This document shows positions 12,795-22,617 of a stretch of 64,000 nt of DNA, in pieces. The stretch's first letter is position 1, and the number at the start of each line of letters is the position of its first letter. This DNA comes from Siphonodentalium dalli (Eukaryota > Mollusca > Scaphopoda > Gadilida > Siphonodentaliidae). The translations under genes and the position numbers were made by a program. The DNA lies in the NCBI GenBank assembly GCA_032622095.1, contig CP136061.1, positions 261,298,077 to 261,362,076 of the forward strand, written 5' to 3'. The notes beneath the pieces were generated by a model. It made no database searches. It was given only the letters and a program-made list of their open reading frames with translations, and was not told the origin of the DNA.

Positions 12795-14545
12795 GCCCTG
12801 CGAATTATTTGATTCGAGATTTCGATTAGATTCGAAATCATTTGGCTGATTCGATTCGAGATTGAATTCGCAGGACTCACTCGACCATCTATACATGCAT
12901 GTTTAAGTACAAATAATAGTGGCATGTTGTGTTATTTCGTTGCAGGCACGTTCACAGACGTCTGCCTGAGAATTCAACGCGCATGACATCACTACATGCC
13001 CACCAAACATCTGGAACACAAGCAGACGTCAAGGAGAATGCAAGTCGCATGACATCACTACATGTCCATCAAACATCTGGAACAAAGGCAGGCTCTACTT
13101 AAGTCAATCAATCATCAGTGACGAAACATTGTATCATTCAAATGTGTGTTGTTAGATAATAGCCCCAATCCTATTTGCTAGAACACATCTCTCGGGAGTC
13201 TGAAGGAACATAAAATCTATACTGCGCACAATGAACTCAACAAACTCAACTGATTCTGTGGACGATGCTGAAGGTGGTGCCTTATATGTAGCAGTGTTTG
13301 TAGTTTGGCCCGTGATATGTGCTTGGATTGCCGTGGTTAACATTTTCGTTACAGTAATGACATTTGCCAACCAACAACTTCGCACGGACCCACACTGTGC
13401 TATAATATCTGGACTGAGCATCAGTGATGGCGGTGTTGGTCTCTTCGGGTTAGGGTTAGTCATGTCTGCCACCACAGGTGGTATCCGATCGGAGTTCGTG
13501 TGTGTAAGTGTATACCTTGGTGTATATGCAACGTACTTTGTATCATGTTTACAAATCTTACTTGTCTGTATTGAGCGTATACTCAGCATCAAATATCCGT
13601 TAGAGGTATATGTGCAGGGATGGTTCTCATTGCGGCGCAACATCGCTTACATTGTCCTCATCTGGGTCTTCGCGTTTGCCGTATTTTCAATTCCTTTCAT
13701 TCTGTGGTATAAAACTGGAAAAACAGACATATGCGTAGTTCACGTAATGTTTGAACCAAGACTAGGACTTCATTATTTTGTGTCGGCCTGTGGGATACTA
13801 ACCTACATTGCTACCATGATTGCATTCTCCATTCTAATATACGAGTTCAGAGGACTAAATCGACGCAGTGTGATCAACGAACAATATAAAACGAACACGG
13901 AAACCGGCTCTCAGGCGCGGAGCAGACGACCTGGTGTCAATGGTGGACAAATGGAATGCAGCATGACTGATTTAAACAAGAATCAAACGGCTGAAACAGA
14001 AACACCCGATAACGTCACAGTGAGCAACGTCACTGGGGAATTAAAGGTTACCCGGAGCAGACAAATGCCCCTCGAAACTGCTGGTCGGAGTAATGAATTA
14101 AAGAGAACACATAGCAAACGTAGGTCTAACAGCGAAGCGATGCGGGTACTTACCATCATCATTATCACACTATCATTTACGGTACCTGTTGGATCCTTGG
14201 CTGGCCTCGTTCCTAGGGTAACACTGAGCAGAGAATGGGATAGTAGTTTGAACGGTAGAAGACTTCGACTGTTACTGATCTATATCTCATTGGTCAACTC
14301 CGGCATTAACCCTCTGATTTATGCTTTCGGGATGCGAAAATTTCGTGTAGCCGTGAAGGATATGTACAGAAAACTGACTGCAAGATTTAAGTGCAAAACA
14401 ACATCTGGTGGGGAAGGGAACAACAGAACTCCTCAAACGAGTGAATCGAATCAATGATTCAGCAGAGAATATGTATGTCCTCTCCGGATTGGCTGATTGT
14501 TTTCGTGTGTCTTACATAGTTATCTATCGTGTGGGGTGGAGCTCA
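12795..14545 (+). repeat. GPCR segmental duplication, forward copy
   Basis: Similarity to the reverse complement of 30360-32070 runs from 'tcatttggctgattcgatt' upstream, through the receptor frame, to 'gtgtcttacatagttat' after the stop codon. The upstream part holds a two-copy tandem block near 12981-13085 ('gcatgacatcactacatg...aaacatctggaaca', about 66-bp period) that the other copy lacks in that form. Because flanks are shared, this is DNA-level duplication, not retroposition of the coding region alone. Confidence 0.8.
13231..14457 (+). CDS. rhodopsin-class (class A) GPCR, intronless, paralogue 1
   Basis: A 408-residue seven-helix receptor of the plasma membrane, expected to signal through G proteins; the ligand cannot be told. 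The N-terminus has two sequons (NST at 2 and 5). Helices lie at about 18-45, 54-80 (LSISD with the helix-2 Asp at 66), 87-117, 137-159 (W145), 179-206, 304-327 (P319) and 343-365. C91 and C168 can form the extracellular disulfide. The DRY position reads ERI (115-117), followed by KYPL, and helix 7 ends in NPLIY (360-364) with a basic helix 8. The third intracellular loop is long (207-303), polar and rich in Ser/Thr. The ATG is favoured because it and the preceding 60 bases are conserved in paralogue 2. TVP replaces the usual CWxP in helix 6. Aminergic-like or orphan subfamily are both possible. Confidence 0.9.
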   Translation: MNSTNSTDSVDDAEGGALYVAVFVVWPVICAWIAVVNIFVTVMTFANQQLRTDPHCAIISGLSISDGGVGLFGLGLVMSATTGGIRSEFVCVSVYLGVYATYFVSCLQILLVCIERILSIKYPLEVYVQGWFSLRRNIAYIVLIWVFAFAVFSIPFILWYKTGKTDICVVHVMFEPRLGLHYFVSACGILTYIATMIAFSILIYEFRGLNRRSVINEQYKTNTETGSQARSRRPGVNGGQMECSMTDLNKNQTAETETPDNVTVSNVTGELKVTRSRQMPLETAGRSNELKRTHSKRRSNSEAMRVLTIIIITLSFTVPVGSLAGLVPRVTLSREWDSSLNGRRLRLLLIYISLVNSGINPLIYAFGMRKFRVAVKDMYRKLTARFKCKTTSGGEGNNRTPQTSESNQ

Positions 14546-14660
14546 GCCAGTATTAAAAACCTTCTGCACGTATAAATTACATGACGGTCATATTTTGAGT
14601 ACTACACGTGTATAATCAACATTGCTACAAGACCAACTCTTCTTGGTCCACAAAAGCCGA

Positions 14661-15255
14661 AAAGTTTGTGTTCATATGCTTAATATGGCACAGGTTAGCG
14701 ACTTGCAACTGAGGAAGATCCTATTGGTTGTATTTATCTTTTGACTTTTCAAAACTTTACCTCTTTGGTCTTAAAGTTTTACCTTTTTCCTTAAATTACA
14801 AATTCTTAGGTGTCTTTGATTTTAATTATTCTCTGTCGACCTGTAATTGCATTAATTACTTTTCAAAAATATTTCAGCCGCTCCGGGACCTTGCTCTCCG
14901 ACTCAAAATTTTGCCAAGAACACGAGGAACACAGTATCTGCATGTGATTGGGACCCTGACCCTAATATATCCCCTTTCTTTCATATACTTTGCAGACACT
15001 CTCCTCTTGTTCTTGACATCCATTACATTTTTGCTCCGCCAATATTATGTGGGTAATGACGAATATGTTTAAGCCGTTTTCTTTCTTACTAAAACCTCTG
15101 TTGACTAACAAAAAGGCCTTTTGGTCAACCTGCCAGTGCGTTACTCTGACTTGGTTTCTGTCATACTGGTGTGCTAGGTTTGGTGTTGCTTATCCTGGAA
15201 CTCGTGTTACCTGGTCTGACACCCACCTGTATTGGTTACACATAAAAACAAAAGC
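14661..15255 (+). repeat. dispersed repeat family F, uninterrupted copy
   Basis: It starts 'aaagtttgtgttcatatgc' and runs through 'gggaccttgctctccgactc' and 'ccaagaacacgaggaacac' to 'gtattggttacacataaaa'. The same sequence follows at 48463-49067, and its first 40 bases also occur at 46682-46705 plus 47175-47200. The short frames inside are not genes. It matters as the empty-site comparator for insertions at 46706 and 47750 (its TTAA is at 14680-14683). Confidence 0.75.
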
Positions 15256-15760
15256 TTGGGATATCGGTTGTGATGATGCTGTTTTGGACTGAGTCTCGGT
15301 CGTTGCTCTTCTAAATTGACGATCATTCAATAGACATACTACATGTAAACGTGGAGCCCGGGAATTCAATTAAACCCCTGATTGTGATTGATCACGTGAC
15401 ATGTTCGCGATTAATCTTTCTTCAAAATGGTATATCATCTACCGTGATAGAAAAAGATATATTGATGATACGATCGTTTAATGTATTGTTTACATGCATT
15501 TTCCGATAGCGTGAAAAATCGAAATTCTCTGGAAAACTAGGCTTTGTTTTCTTCTGATATATGCATGCTTGAGAAAGGCCGCCTTCTATGTTTATGTACG
15601 CAAAGTTTTTATTTGACCTAATCCGAAGACATGCAAACAATATAACTCCCGCCGACCGTTAAAGAAGAGCAGCGGAGTGGGACTCGGTCCAAAAATAGCA
15701 TCATCCCAACCGATATCCGTAGATGTTGTGGACCGAGAAGACTTGGTCTACGCATAAATA
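15256..15760. other. unassigned non-coding stretch
   Basis: Nothing supportable was seen between repeat F and the foldback element. Confidence 0.4.
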
Positions 15761-15951
15761 TAGAATACACCCATAGTAGCCGAGAATACACCCATAGTAG
15801 CCGAGAATACACCCATAGTAGCCGAGAATACAAAATTTTCACCACGAGTGGAATTGTGGTTTTAACCACGAGCCTGTTGGCGAGTGGTTAAAACCACAAT
15901 ACCACGAGTGGTGAAAATTTTGTAATTCCGGCTATTATGCGTGTATTTTAT
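15761..15951. mobile_element. foldback element with 21-bp units amplified in one arm
   Basis: 'caaaattttcaccacgag' (from 15831) pairs with 'gtggtgaaaattttgta' (to 15924). 'gtggttttaaccac' pairs with its own complement nearer the loop. The outer arm 'aatacacccatagtagccg' pairs with 'cggctattatgcgtgtatt' at the right, but on the left it is present as three tandem 21-bp units (15763, 15784, 15805) plus a start at 15826. Confidence 0.75.
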
Positions 15952-15956
15952 TTATA

Positions 15957-16290
15957 TTATTGTCCCCCGACGTTCTGAAAGAAAAAGGGGACTATAGAAA
16001 CGGGCTCCGTCCGTCCGTTCGTCCGTCCGTTCGTACAGATTTCATCCCAGATATTTGAAAGTTCAGATTATTGTCGCCCATATATTGAAGATGTGCAACG
16101 TGTATATATAGATTACGGAAAAATTATTTGTTTACGGAGTTATTAACCCTTTTCGACTTAAAAAAATTCACATTTTTTAGAATTTCTTTAACAAAGCGAC
16201 ATCGACTTGTCACGTTGTCTGGGGACACTGTGGACGGCTGATCTCTTATTATTTTAGATTTTTTCCGCGAATTCAACTACTCCGCTGCTT
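15957..16290. repeat. degenerate 'gtccgtccgttcg' dispersed repeat
   Basis: 'cccccgacgttctgaaag...cgggctccgtccgtccgttcg' followed by 'gagttattaacccttttcgactta' is the same style as 43.3-43.9 kb. It has no coding content. Confidence 0.5.
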
Positions 16291-16719
16291 ACTTTGAATC
16301 TGTATCCACACCGAGAGACACAAACGCGGTGCTATGAGGAATGTATGTCATGCGTAGTGATGCATACATTTACGTCAAGACGGCAGCCTGTTTCTGAGAG
16401 ATCAGTCACTTGGAATTACCATTCACGTGTTTCCTATTGTTCATATAACACTAGCAAGCTGCAATGCTACATTTGATTGAAATGCAGGCAATTTTCCTCT
16501 TATCTAATCTATATCATGACAACTTCCAATTTTAAATGAATGTGACATTGGAACTATTTTGCTTACTACGATGTAGTTCTACTGTGGGTATAACCGTTTA
16601 ACACATGAAATTATGCTTGAACATTTACACCCACAGTAGAAATTTATACCCCCAGTAGGAAACTCTTTACTCACAGTAGATGCAGGGGGTGGGTCTGCAA
16701 CAAAATTCCGCACACAGGG
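16291..16719. other. unassigned stretch with short inverted motifs
   Basis: Around 16570-16685 the phrase 'ctactgtgggtata' and its complement 'tatacccccagtag' or 'cacccacagtaga' alternate four times, suggesting a decayed palindromic repeat. Nothing else is recognised. Confidence 0.35.
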
Positions 16720-17232
16720 CTGAAAATAAAAATATATAAGAGAATGTATCAGCCTAACAATTTTTTACAAATTTTTCTTACATTTTTTAATAAATTTTAT
16801 CATTTTTTCGTACTTCTTTAACAATTGTTATCATTTTTTCTTAAAATTTATAACAATTTTTATAATTTTTTCTTATATTCTTAAACAATTTTATCATTTT
16901 TTTTCTTCCATTCTTTAACAATTTTTATCATTTGCATAATTTGTTCTTACATTCTTTAACAATTTTATCATTTTTTATAATTATATCTTATATTCTGTAA
17001 CAATTTTTTATCATTTTTTGTCATTATTTCTTACATTCTTTAACAATTTTTTATAAAAAAAATTTCATTTGTTCTTACATTCTTTAACAATTATAAAAAA
17101 TGATATAAAATTTGTTAGGCCAATGCATTCTCTTATATATGCGAGGCGACCTATGGTCGACTCCCATATATAAGATAATGCATTGGCACAGCGTTTTTGG
17201 CAAATATTCAGCAAGGTCCGGTCGTGAAAGGG
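16720..17232. mobile_element. TTAA-type palindromic MITE family D, spacer-expanded copy
   Basis: The right end carries the 'ccaatgcattctcttatata' palindrome (17120-17186) and the terminus GTCGTGAAAGGG followed by TTAA (17233-17236). On the left only a remnant of the first palindrome arm survives ('atatataagagaatg' near 16735). The spacer that is about 60-70 bp in the other copies is here about 340 bp of repeated 'acaatttttatcattttttcttacattcttta'. Confidence 0.65.
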
Positions 17233-17242
17233 TTAACTTTCT

Positions 17243-17782
17243 TTGTCCACTAGCTCGGATCGAATCGAATTTAGTGTACTTTGTTAATACATTTATTTGT
17301 CCACTAGCTCGGATCGAATCGAATTTAGTGCACTTTGTTAATACATTTATTTGTCCACTAGCTCGGATCGAATCGAATTTAGTGTACTTTGTTAATACAT
17401 TTATTTGTCCACTAGCTCGGATCGAATCGAATTTAGTGTACTTTGTTAATACATTTATTTGTCCACTAGCTCGGATCGAATCGAATTTAGTGCACTTTGT
17501 TAATACATTTATTTGTCCACTAGCTCGGATCGAATCGAATTTAGTGCACTTTGTTAATACATTTATTTGTCCACTAGCTCGGATCGAATCGAATTTAATG
17601 TACTTTGTTAATACATTTATTTGTCCACTAGCTCGGATCGAATCGAATATAGTGTACTTTGTTAATACATTTATTTGTCCATTAGCTCGACTCGAATCGA
17701 ATTTGATGCACTTGGTTAATACATGTCTTTGTCCACTAGCTCGGATCGAATCGAATATAGTGCACTTTGTTAATATATTTCT
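17243..17782. repeat. 54-bp minisatellite, 10 copies
   Basis: The unit begins 'ttgtccactagctcggatcg' and repeats exactly every 54 bp, with the last copies more diverged. Because 54 is a multiple of three and the unit has no stop in at least one frame per strand, both strands show long repetitive open frames (17112-17951 + and 17084-17878 -). I read these as artefacts, not genes. The array starts ten bases after the TTAA end of the preceding MITE. Confidence 0.9.
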
Positions 17783-18449
17783 TATAGAATTGCTACCCAT
17801 TAGAAAATCGGACGAACCCGCCCTGAAAAACATAGTGCCCTCGTCGCCCATGGTTCGACGGGTCCCTGGCTCGGGCAACTTCCGAACTTCGGGGGGGGGG
17901 GGTCATTCAGTTAATGAACCCCCGAGTGGCCCGAGCCGACGAGCCCTGTAAGTCAGGCGACGCGAGGACACTAAGGCTACGTTCATACGCTGGTAAGTAT
18001 GCACGGTATGTTTTTTCGGGCATTTCGTCATAGAAAACCACATGGTGCCAGATAATGAACGGAACCCGTGCACATAACATGCATCTTTATCAAAGCGAAA
18101 GACATGAGAAGTAATATTTATCTAACTCCACTTGCAACAATGATATTGGAATTTGCCTTCAAATACCTGTATGATTTATTATTGCGAGACAATTACATGA
18201 TATTTATAGGTAGAATCGTTATTAATATAGCGATTTTACTTCGCACGTGCACAGATCCACTTGTTTCCGTTCATATTACGGCACCATATCGTTTTCTACG
18301 ACAAAATGCCTGCAAACCATATATACCGTGCAACTTGCCAGTGTATGAACTACCCTAAAAAGCATTCGACAAAGCATTATCGGCCAATAATAGATTATTT
18401 CACATTAAACTTGAGGTCCGTATATTTCAGTGACATCCGCAGTGAAATA
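17783..18449. other. unassigned stretch
   Basis: It has a G-run of about eleven near 17891 but no supported gene. Confidence 0.4.
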
Positions 18450-18757
18450 CTCCCATGGCATGTCTGCATATGACGCAATAGTCCCATGGCATGTCCGCAT
18501 ATGACGTAATAGTCCCATTGCATGTCCGCATATGACGTAATACTCCATTGGCATGTCCGCATATGACGTAATAGTCCCATGGCATGTCCGCATATGACGT
18601 AATACTCCCTTGACATGTCCGCATATGACGTAATAGTCCCATGCCATGTCCGCATATGACGTAATACTCCCGTGGTATGTCCGCATATGACGTAATAGTC
18701 CCATGGCATGTCAGCATATGACGTAATAGTCCCACGGCATGTCCGCATATGACGTTG
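18450..18757. repeat. 31-bp minisatellite with TGACGTAA, about 10 copies
   Basis: The unit 'tgacgtaatagtcccatggc' plus 'atgtccgcata' repeats every 31 bp. Each unit contains TGACGTAA (CRE/ATF-like) and the palindromes CATATG and CCATGG. Several minus-strand frames run through it because 31-bp units cycle all three frames; none is gene-like. Confidence 0.9.
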
Positions 18758-18879
18758 TTAGTCTGAAGTGGGACTGATACGTCGGCGTTGTGTTCACTTT
18801 CAACTAAAGTGACGGTGAATGAATATGATTGTGTCAAACTTGTTTGCACAGTCGTTGGCAATTTTGAACGAATAGACAG

Positions 18880-18998
18880 TGTATACAAACACTTCGCGTA
18901 TAGGAGATCCCATGTAAGGTTCATTTAGTGGGTTGATTCGTAAACACTTCATTTATAGGGGATCCCATGTAAGGTTCGTTTAGTGTGTTGATTCGTAA
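18880..18998. repeat. two-copy tandem duplication, about 59 bp
   Basis: 'aaacacttcgcgtataggag...gttgattcgta' is followed by 'aaacacttcatttataggg...gttgattcgta'. Confidence 0.75.
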
Positions 18999-19224
18999 TT
19001 CTGTTGTGACCAACGACTTTTTCATGTGTCAAGTTGTGTTACGAGTCTGTGTGGTCACGTGGTATACATATATTAGGACGATGCTTGCACTGCGATAGTT
19101 CGATCACATATTCTCGACATACAGTCCCCCCCCTAAAAAACAGCGTTTTAATTGAAGTTAACGGTATGTTAGTCCGAGGGTTAGATTACAGGCCGGGGTA
19201 CGGTGAGCTAGTCCGAGCCACTCC
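18999..19224. other. unassigned stretch
   Basis: Nothing supportable was seen. Confidence 0.35.
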
Positions 19225-19345
19225 GATGGTTCTATAGTCCGAGGGTTCAATGGTCCGAGGGTTTAATAGTCCGATCGTTCGATACTCCGAGGGTTCAATG
19301 GTCTGATGTTTCAATAATCCGAGGGTTTAATATTCCGAGGGTCCA
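19225..19345. repeat. 18-bp degenerate tandem repeat
   Basis: 'agtccgagggttcaat' recurs about seven times with substitutions ('ggtccgaggg', 'actccgaggg', 'aatccgaggg'). Confidence 0.7.
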
Positions 19346-20280
19346 TTTTCTACGCACAGAGGAGTGATGGATGATGACAAATAGTGAATGATATTTTAAT
19401 TTTTTTAAAGGCAATTTTTATTCCGAAGCTACCATGTTTAGAAGCTGTGTCCCTTTCTCAAGAAAAATTATATAACTATCCATAATAAAAGATTCCTACC
19501 CCTGTGTTCTATACCAGTACCATTTATTTTGCTCCAAGTATGTGAAAATGTTAAAATACAACACTTGATAATTCTTGACCCAATCTTTGTGTAATGATTC
19601 ACGATGAAGAATGCATTTTACAGTATCAATATCGTCAGTAGCCATGTCTGACATGAAAGATTAGAGTTTTGTTATGGAGTGAATGAATTATCTGACTTTT
19701 AAGATTTGATTAACGGAATATTTGACCAACAATGAATGAGTGTGAATCATTTAGGGTCATCCCAATAACAATCAACAGAAAACAGATTTACCCCCAGCTG
19801 GTAGTGAGCCCAGGCTGTTATTATACCATTGGTTCTCCATCCCACTTCTGACGCCAACCTTGTTATAAGATAACACACGTATTATAAAAGAACCAAGCGT
19901 GTAGGAGCCTCATGGCAGTTCACCATACCACGTACCGTTATATAGGAAAATAAATATGTATGCATGACATTCCAAGCTTTAGATACCATTTTCTACATGT
20001 ATATATATATATATATATCTAATGATAATGGGCTATAAATATGCAATGGGTTACCGACTGTCGGTTCGAATCAATATATTATATACCCCACTTCAGCCAA
20101 TAAGATACCGTAACAAGTATGAATGTATACATAAGATTGCAAAGGCATATACTACGCAGATTATATTTGGGGATGGTTGGTTTTATGATTGTTTTTATTA
20201 TCGAAGTCGAATCTACATGTGGGCCCATAGATGGACAAACCTTTAGTACGAAGGATGACTCATGCTGCTCAATATTAACA
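19346..20280. other. unassigned stretch with a TA microsatellite
   Basis: (TA)n lies near 20000-20018. There is no supported gene or RNA. Confidence 0.4.
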
Positions 20281-20412
20281 ATGTCATGCTGCTAGGGCCA
20301 CTATATCGTCAATATTAACAATGTCATGCTGCTAGGACCACTATATCGTCAATATTAACAATGTCATGCTGCTAGGACCACTATATCGTCAATATTAACA
20401 ATGTCATGCTGC
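20281..20412. repeat. 40-bp minisatellite, 3.3 copies
   Basis: 'atgtcatgctgctaggacca' plus 'ctatatcgtcaatattaaca' repeats at exactly 40 bp. Confidence 0.9.
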
Positions 20413-20449
20413 GACGAATCAATTGACCATAATTAAACGAGATAAAATT

Positions 20450-20546
20450 TCCTAAAGGTGGTCTATTGACTGGAAACATGCTGTGGTCACGTGACTTTTC
20501 TACAGGTGGTCTATTGACTGGAAACTTGCTGTGGTCACGTGACCTT
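20450..20546. promoter_or_regulatory. duplicated 48-bp block with two GTCACGTGAC motifs
   Basis: 'ggtggtctattgactggaaa' followed by 'ctgtggtcacgtgac' occurs twice. The perfect palindrome GTCACGTGAC is at 20486-20495 and 20534-20543. It equals the E-box-containing CLEAR consensus bound by TFEB/MITF-type bHLH-ZIP factors. It lies about 170-220 bp upstream of the lectin start, so a regulatory role is plausible but untested. Confidence 0.45.
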
Positions 20547-20708
20547 TATCGTGATATAATCCATACATGGTTCACACATGTATGCAGAAGATAATTGTCG
20601 CAATGGGGAAGATATCATGTGTTATCTGCGAAAAATATTCAATTCACGAATAAAACAAATAGGTGATCGCGACATCTTGAGAAAATACATGTGGACATTG
20701 AGAGCATA

Positions 20709-21428
20709 ATGGTTATTACACGTAAAGCTACGGCAGTTCTATTAGCTCTAGGTTTGGTTCGTGTGGAGGCTGTGATTAACACTGTGTTGGTAGCAAAAAC
20801 AGAGAACTACATTCGATGCCGGAAACTGTGCACATATACTAACGCATGCGTGAGGGTGGAATTTAAATATAAAACTTGTTTACTCATATCAGATCCATCA
20901 AGTTCTCGGGGTGAACAAGTTATCAAGTCACGTGTACCAGGAAAGGTCTGCACAAATGATGTTTGCGATAAAGATTCATTGTGTGCTCCGACTGGTGATT
21001 TTGGACTGGAATACACCTGCCACGCACTTCGAAGTGTTCTTGTTCTTGGGACGAAAGAAATTTACTTCGGAAGAGAGGAAATGGGGTTTGACAAAGCGCA
21101 AGAAGCCTGTCAACAAAACGGAGGGCAATTATTTGTTGTGGAAAACGGGGATGAGTGGCTTGCTATTGTAGATTTTATCGGTAAACACCCCGAGTTGGAG
21201 CCAACGTACGGCTACTTTATCAATGGAAACGATAGAAGTTCCGAAGGTGTTTTCGTCACATCGACAGGGGCTGCCATGCCCTTCACAAAGTGGTACCCAA
21301 ATGAACCTAATGATGACGGAGACTGTGTCGAACTGTTCAAACTGATGAGTTATATGATGAATGACGTTAATCATTTAGCTGCGGGAAGAAGATATATCTG
21401 CGAATTGCCACTATTCGAAAATTCTTAG
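20709..21428 (+). CDS. secreted PAN/apple plus C-type lectin domain protein 1
   Basis: An upstream ATG at 20691 adds six residues; I prefer 20709 because it gives a clean signal peptide (MVITRKATAVLLALGLVRVEA). Numbered from 20691 (245 residues): a Cys-rich PAN-like segment at 37-66 (C43, C47, C53, C63), a short Cys-rich linker (C87, C92, C98, C110), and a C-type lectin fold at 123-239. The lectin part shows C140, 'YGYFINGNDRS', the sugar/Ca2+ motif EPN (205-207), C212, MND where WND is usual, and C237 in YICEL. The cysteine normally placed 10-ish residues before YIC is absent (ND-VNHLAAGRR), leaving C212 without its partner. Expected to be an extracellular carbohydrate-binding, perhaps immune, protein. 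It appears to be single exon; a related 3' exon is at 41726. Confidence 0.82.
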   Translation: MVITRKATAVLLALGLVRVEAVINTVLVAKTENYIRCRKLCTYTNACVRVEFKYKTCLLISDPSSSRGEQVIKSRVPGKVCTNDVCDKDSLCAPTGDFGLEYTCHALRSVLVLGTKEIYFGREEMGFDKAQEACQQNGGQLFVVENGDEWLAIVDFIGKHPELEPTYGYFINGNDRSSEGVFVTSTGAAMPFTKWYPNEPNDDGDCVELFKLMSYMMNDVNHLAAGRRYICELPLFENS

Positions 21429-21764
21429 GTAGCTGAATATGGTGAGGTGATATTCAAGGCACGACAACGGTCTCTTTTGGGTTTGTTTGTTTGTTTGTTT
21501 GTTTGGGTTTTTTTTGCTAGACGGAGTTCCGCTTCAAAAATAGCGTAACATTTGAAACTACCTACGAAAATGTATTTGGCATGAACTGATATTAAAATGG
21601 TGATGAGTTATGACAAATGTAATTACACATGGGTCTTTTTTGTAATATTGTATCAAACAACACGTGACTATATCCAGGCAACAATTATACTTAACACGTG
21701 GTTATACGGACTATGGTTGTTATTTTTTTATTTATACGTCTTTTTGGTACAATTTGCTATATGC
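21429..21764. other. lectin 3' flank
   Basis: It contains a (GTTT)n run at about 21481-21504 and ATTAAA near 21590, which could serve as polyadenylation signal. Confidence 0.35.
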
Positions 21765-21985
21765 TGATACAACGGCTATTTTATCAACGGAAATGACACC
21801 AGTTCCGATGGTGTTTGCGTCACAGCGTCAGGTTCGGTCATGTCCTACACATATTAGTACCCAAAATGAACCAAAGGGAAGTGGGAATTGCGTAGAGCTG
21901 TTCAAATTGATGGGTTATATAATAAATAACCTTTTCTGCTGAAGCTTTGGGAAGAAGATATATCTGCGAATTTGCATTGATATAA
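21765..21985 (+). pseudogene. degenerate partial copy of the lectin C-terminal half
   Basis: 'ggctattttatcaacggaaa' onward aligns with the lectin gene from 'YGYFINGND' to the terminal 'GRRYICE'. The EPN-bearing stretch has an in-frame stop (TAG before 'taccc') and another where EPN should be. A further stop and one-base frame shift lie between 'LFC' and 'ALGRRYICE'. It retains a Cys where lectin 1 lost one, so the ancestral domain had it. It lacks signal peptide and PAN region. Confidence 0.8.
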
Positions 21986-22074
21986 CTTTCGTAGGAGTAC
22001 GGTGAGGTGACACTAAAGACGGATTCACGCTTCAACACTTTCACCCGAACTTACAAGTTTAGCATGTTTAAAGA

Positions 22075-22492
22075 TGCATAATCCGAATTAACGCTCGCAA
22101 ATCACTATTTCCTTGGCTTCGGAGTCAAAAATATTGGATTCGAGTCGAGGAACCCACCCATCAAAGTTCAGAGTGATCAGATAATTTTATGTGGCCCAGT
22201 AAAAGGTCGACGAGAAGACGGTATCGGACCAAATTGCGGATGAAGATGGATAACTCTAAAATCAAGTGTTTTTTTTTTGTGTCAGATATTTGACAAACCG
22301 GCAAAATTTGTTGAACAAAATGTTGATAAATAACAGGTTTAGGGCAATTTTATACTATAATTGACTGGTTAGCATTATTTTTGGGAAATTAATCGATTCT
22401 GATAACTGGAGCGGCATTTGACAAAAACGTTGTTGTTGTTGTTGTTGTTGGAATCTGATGATATGGGGACCATCGAATCGGATTGAGTACCT
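22075..22492 (+). mobile_element. TTAA-type MITE family C copy
   Basis: It runs 'taatccgaattaacgctcgc' through 'gattcgagtcgagga' and 'ggatgaagatggataactc' to GGATTGAGTACCT and TTAA (22493-22496). The left terminus is damaged. A (GTT)n stretch sits at the same relative place as in the other copies. Confidence 0.75.
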
Positions 22493-22617
22493 TTAACACT
22501 TTGAAAATACCTTCGAAACTTACTGTTTCTTAATTGGGTTCTAACAGGATTTCCAATAACATATTTGGCCCGCGAAAGACAGAGAACATTGAACTCCCCG
22601 AGTACCATCGAATCGAT

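Noticed and set aside
13152-13643. 163-residue antisense frame with a matching 164-residue one at 31251-31745
   Set aside because: It lies antisense to the two conserved GPCR frames and is conserved only because they are.
14728-15072. 114-residue hydrophobic frame
   Set aside because: It is inside dispersed repeat F, and the copy at 48463 does not keep the frame.
17112-17951. 279-residue repetitive frame on the plus strand, and a 264-residue one on the minus strand
   Set aside because: Both arise from a 54-bp minisatellite whose unit lacks stops; no start context, domain or flanking gene structure.
18395-18924. Overlapping minus-strand frames of 99-165 residues rich in 'YYVICGHA'
   Set aside because: A 31-bp array cycles through all three frames, giving the same peptide in each; a repeat artefact.
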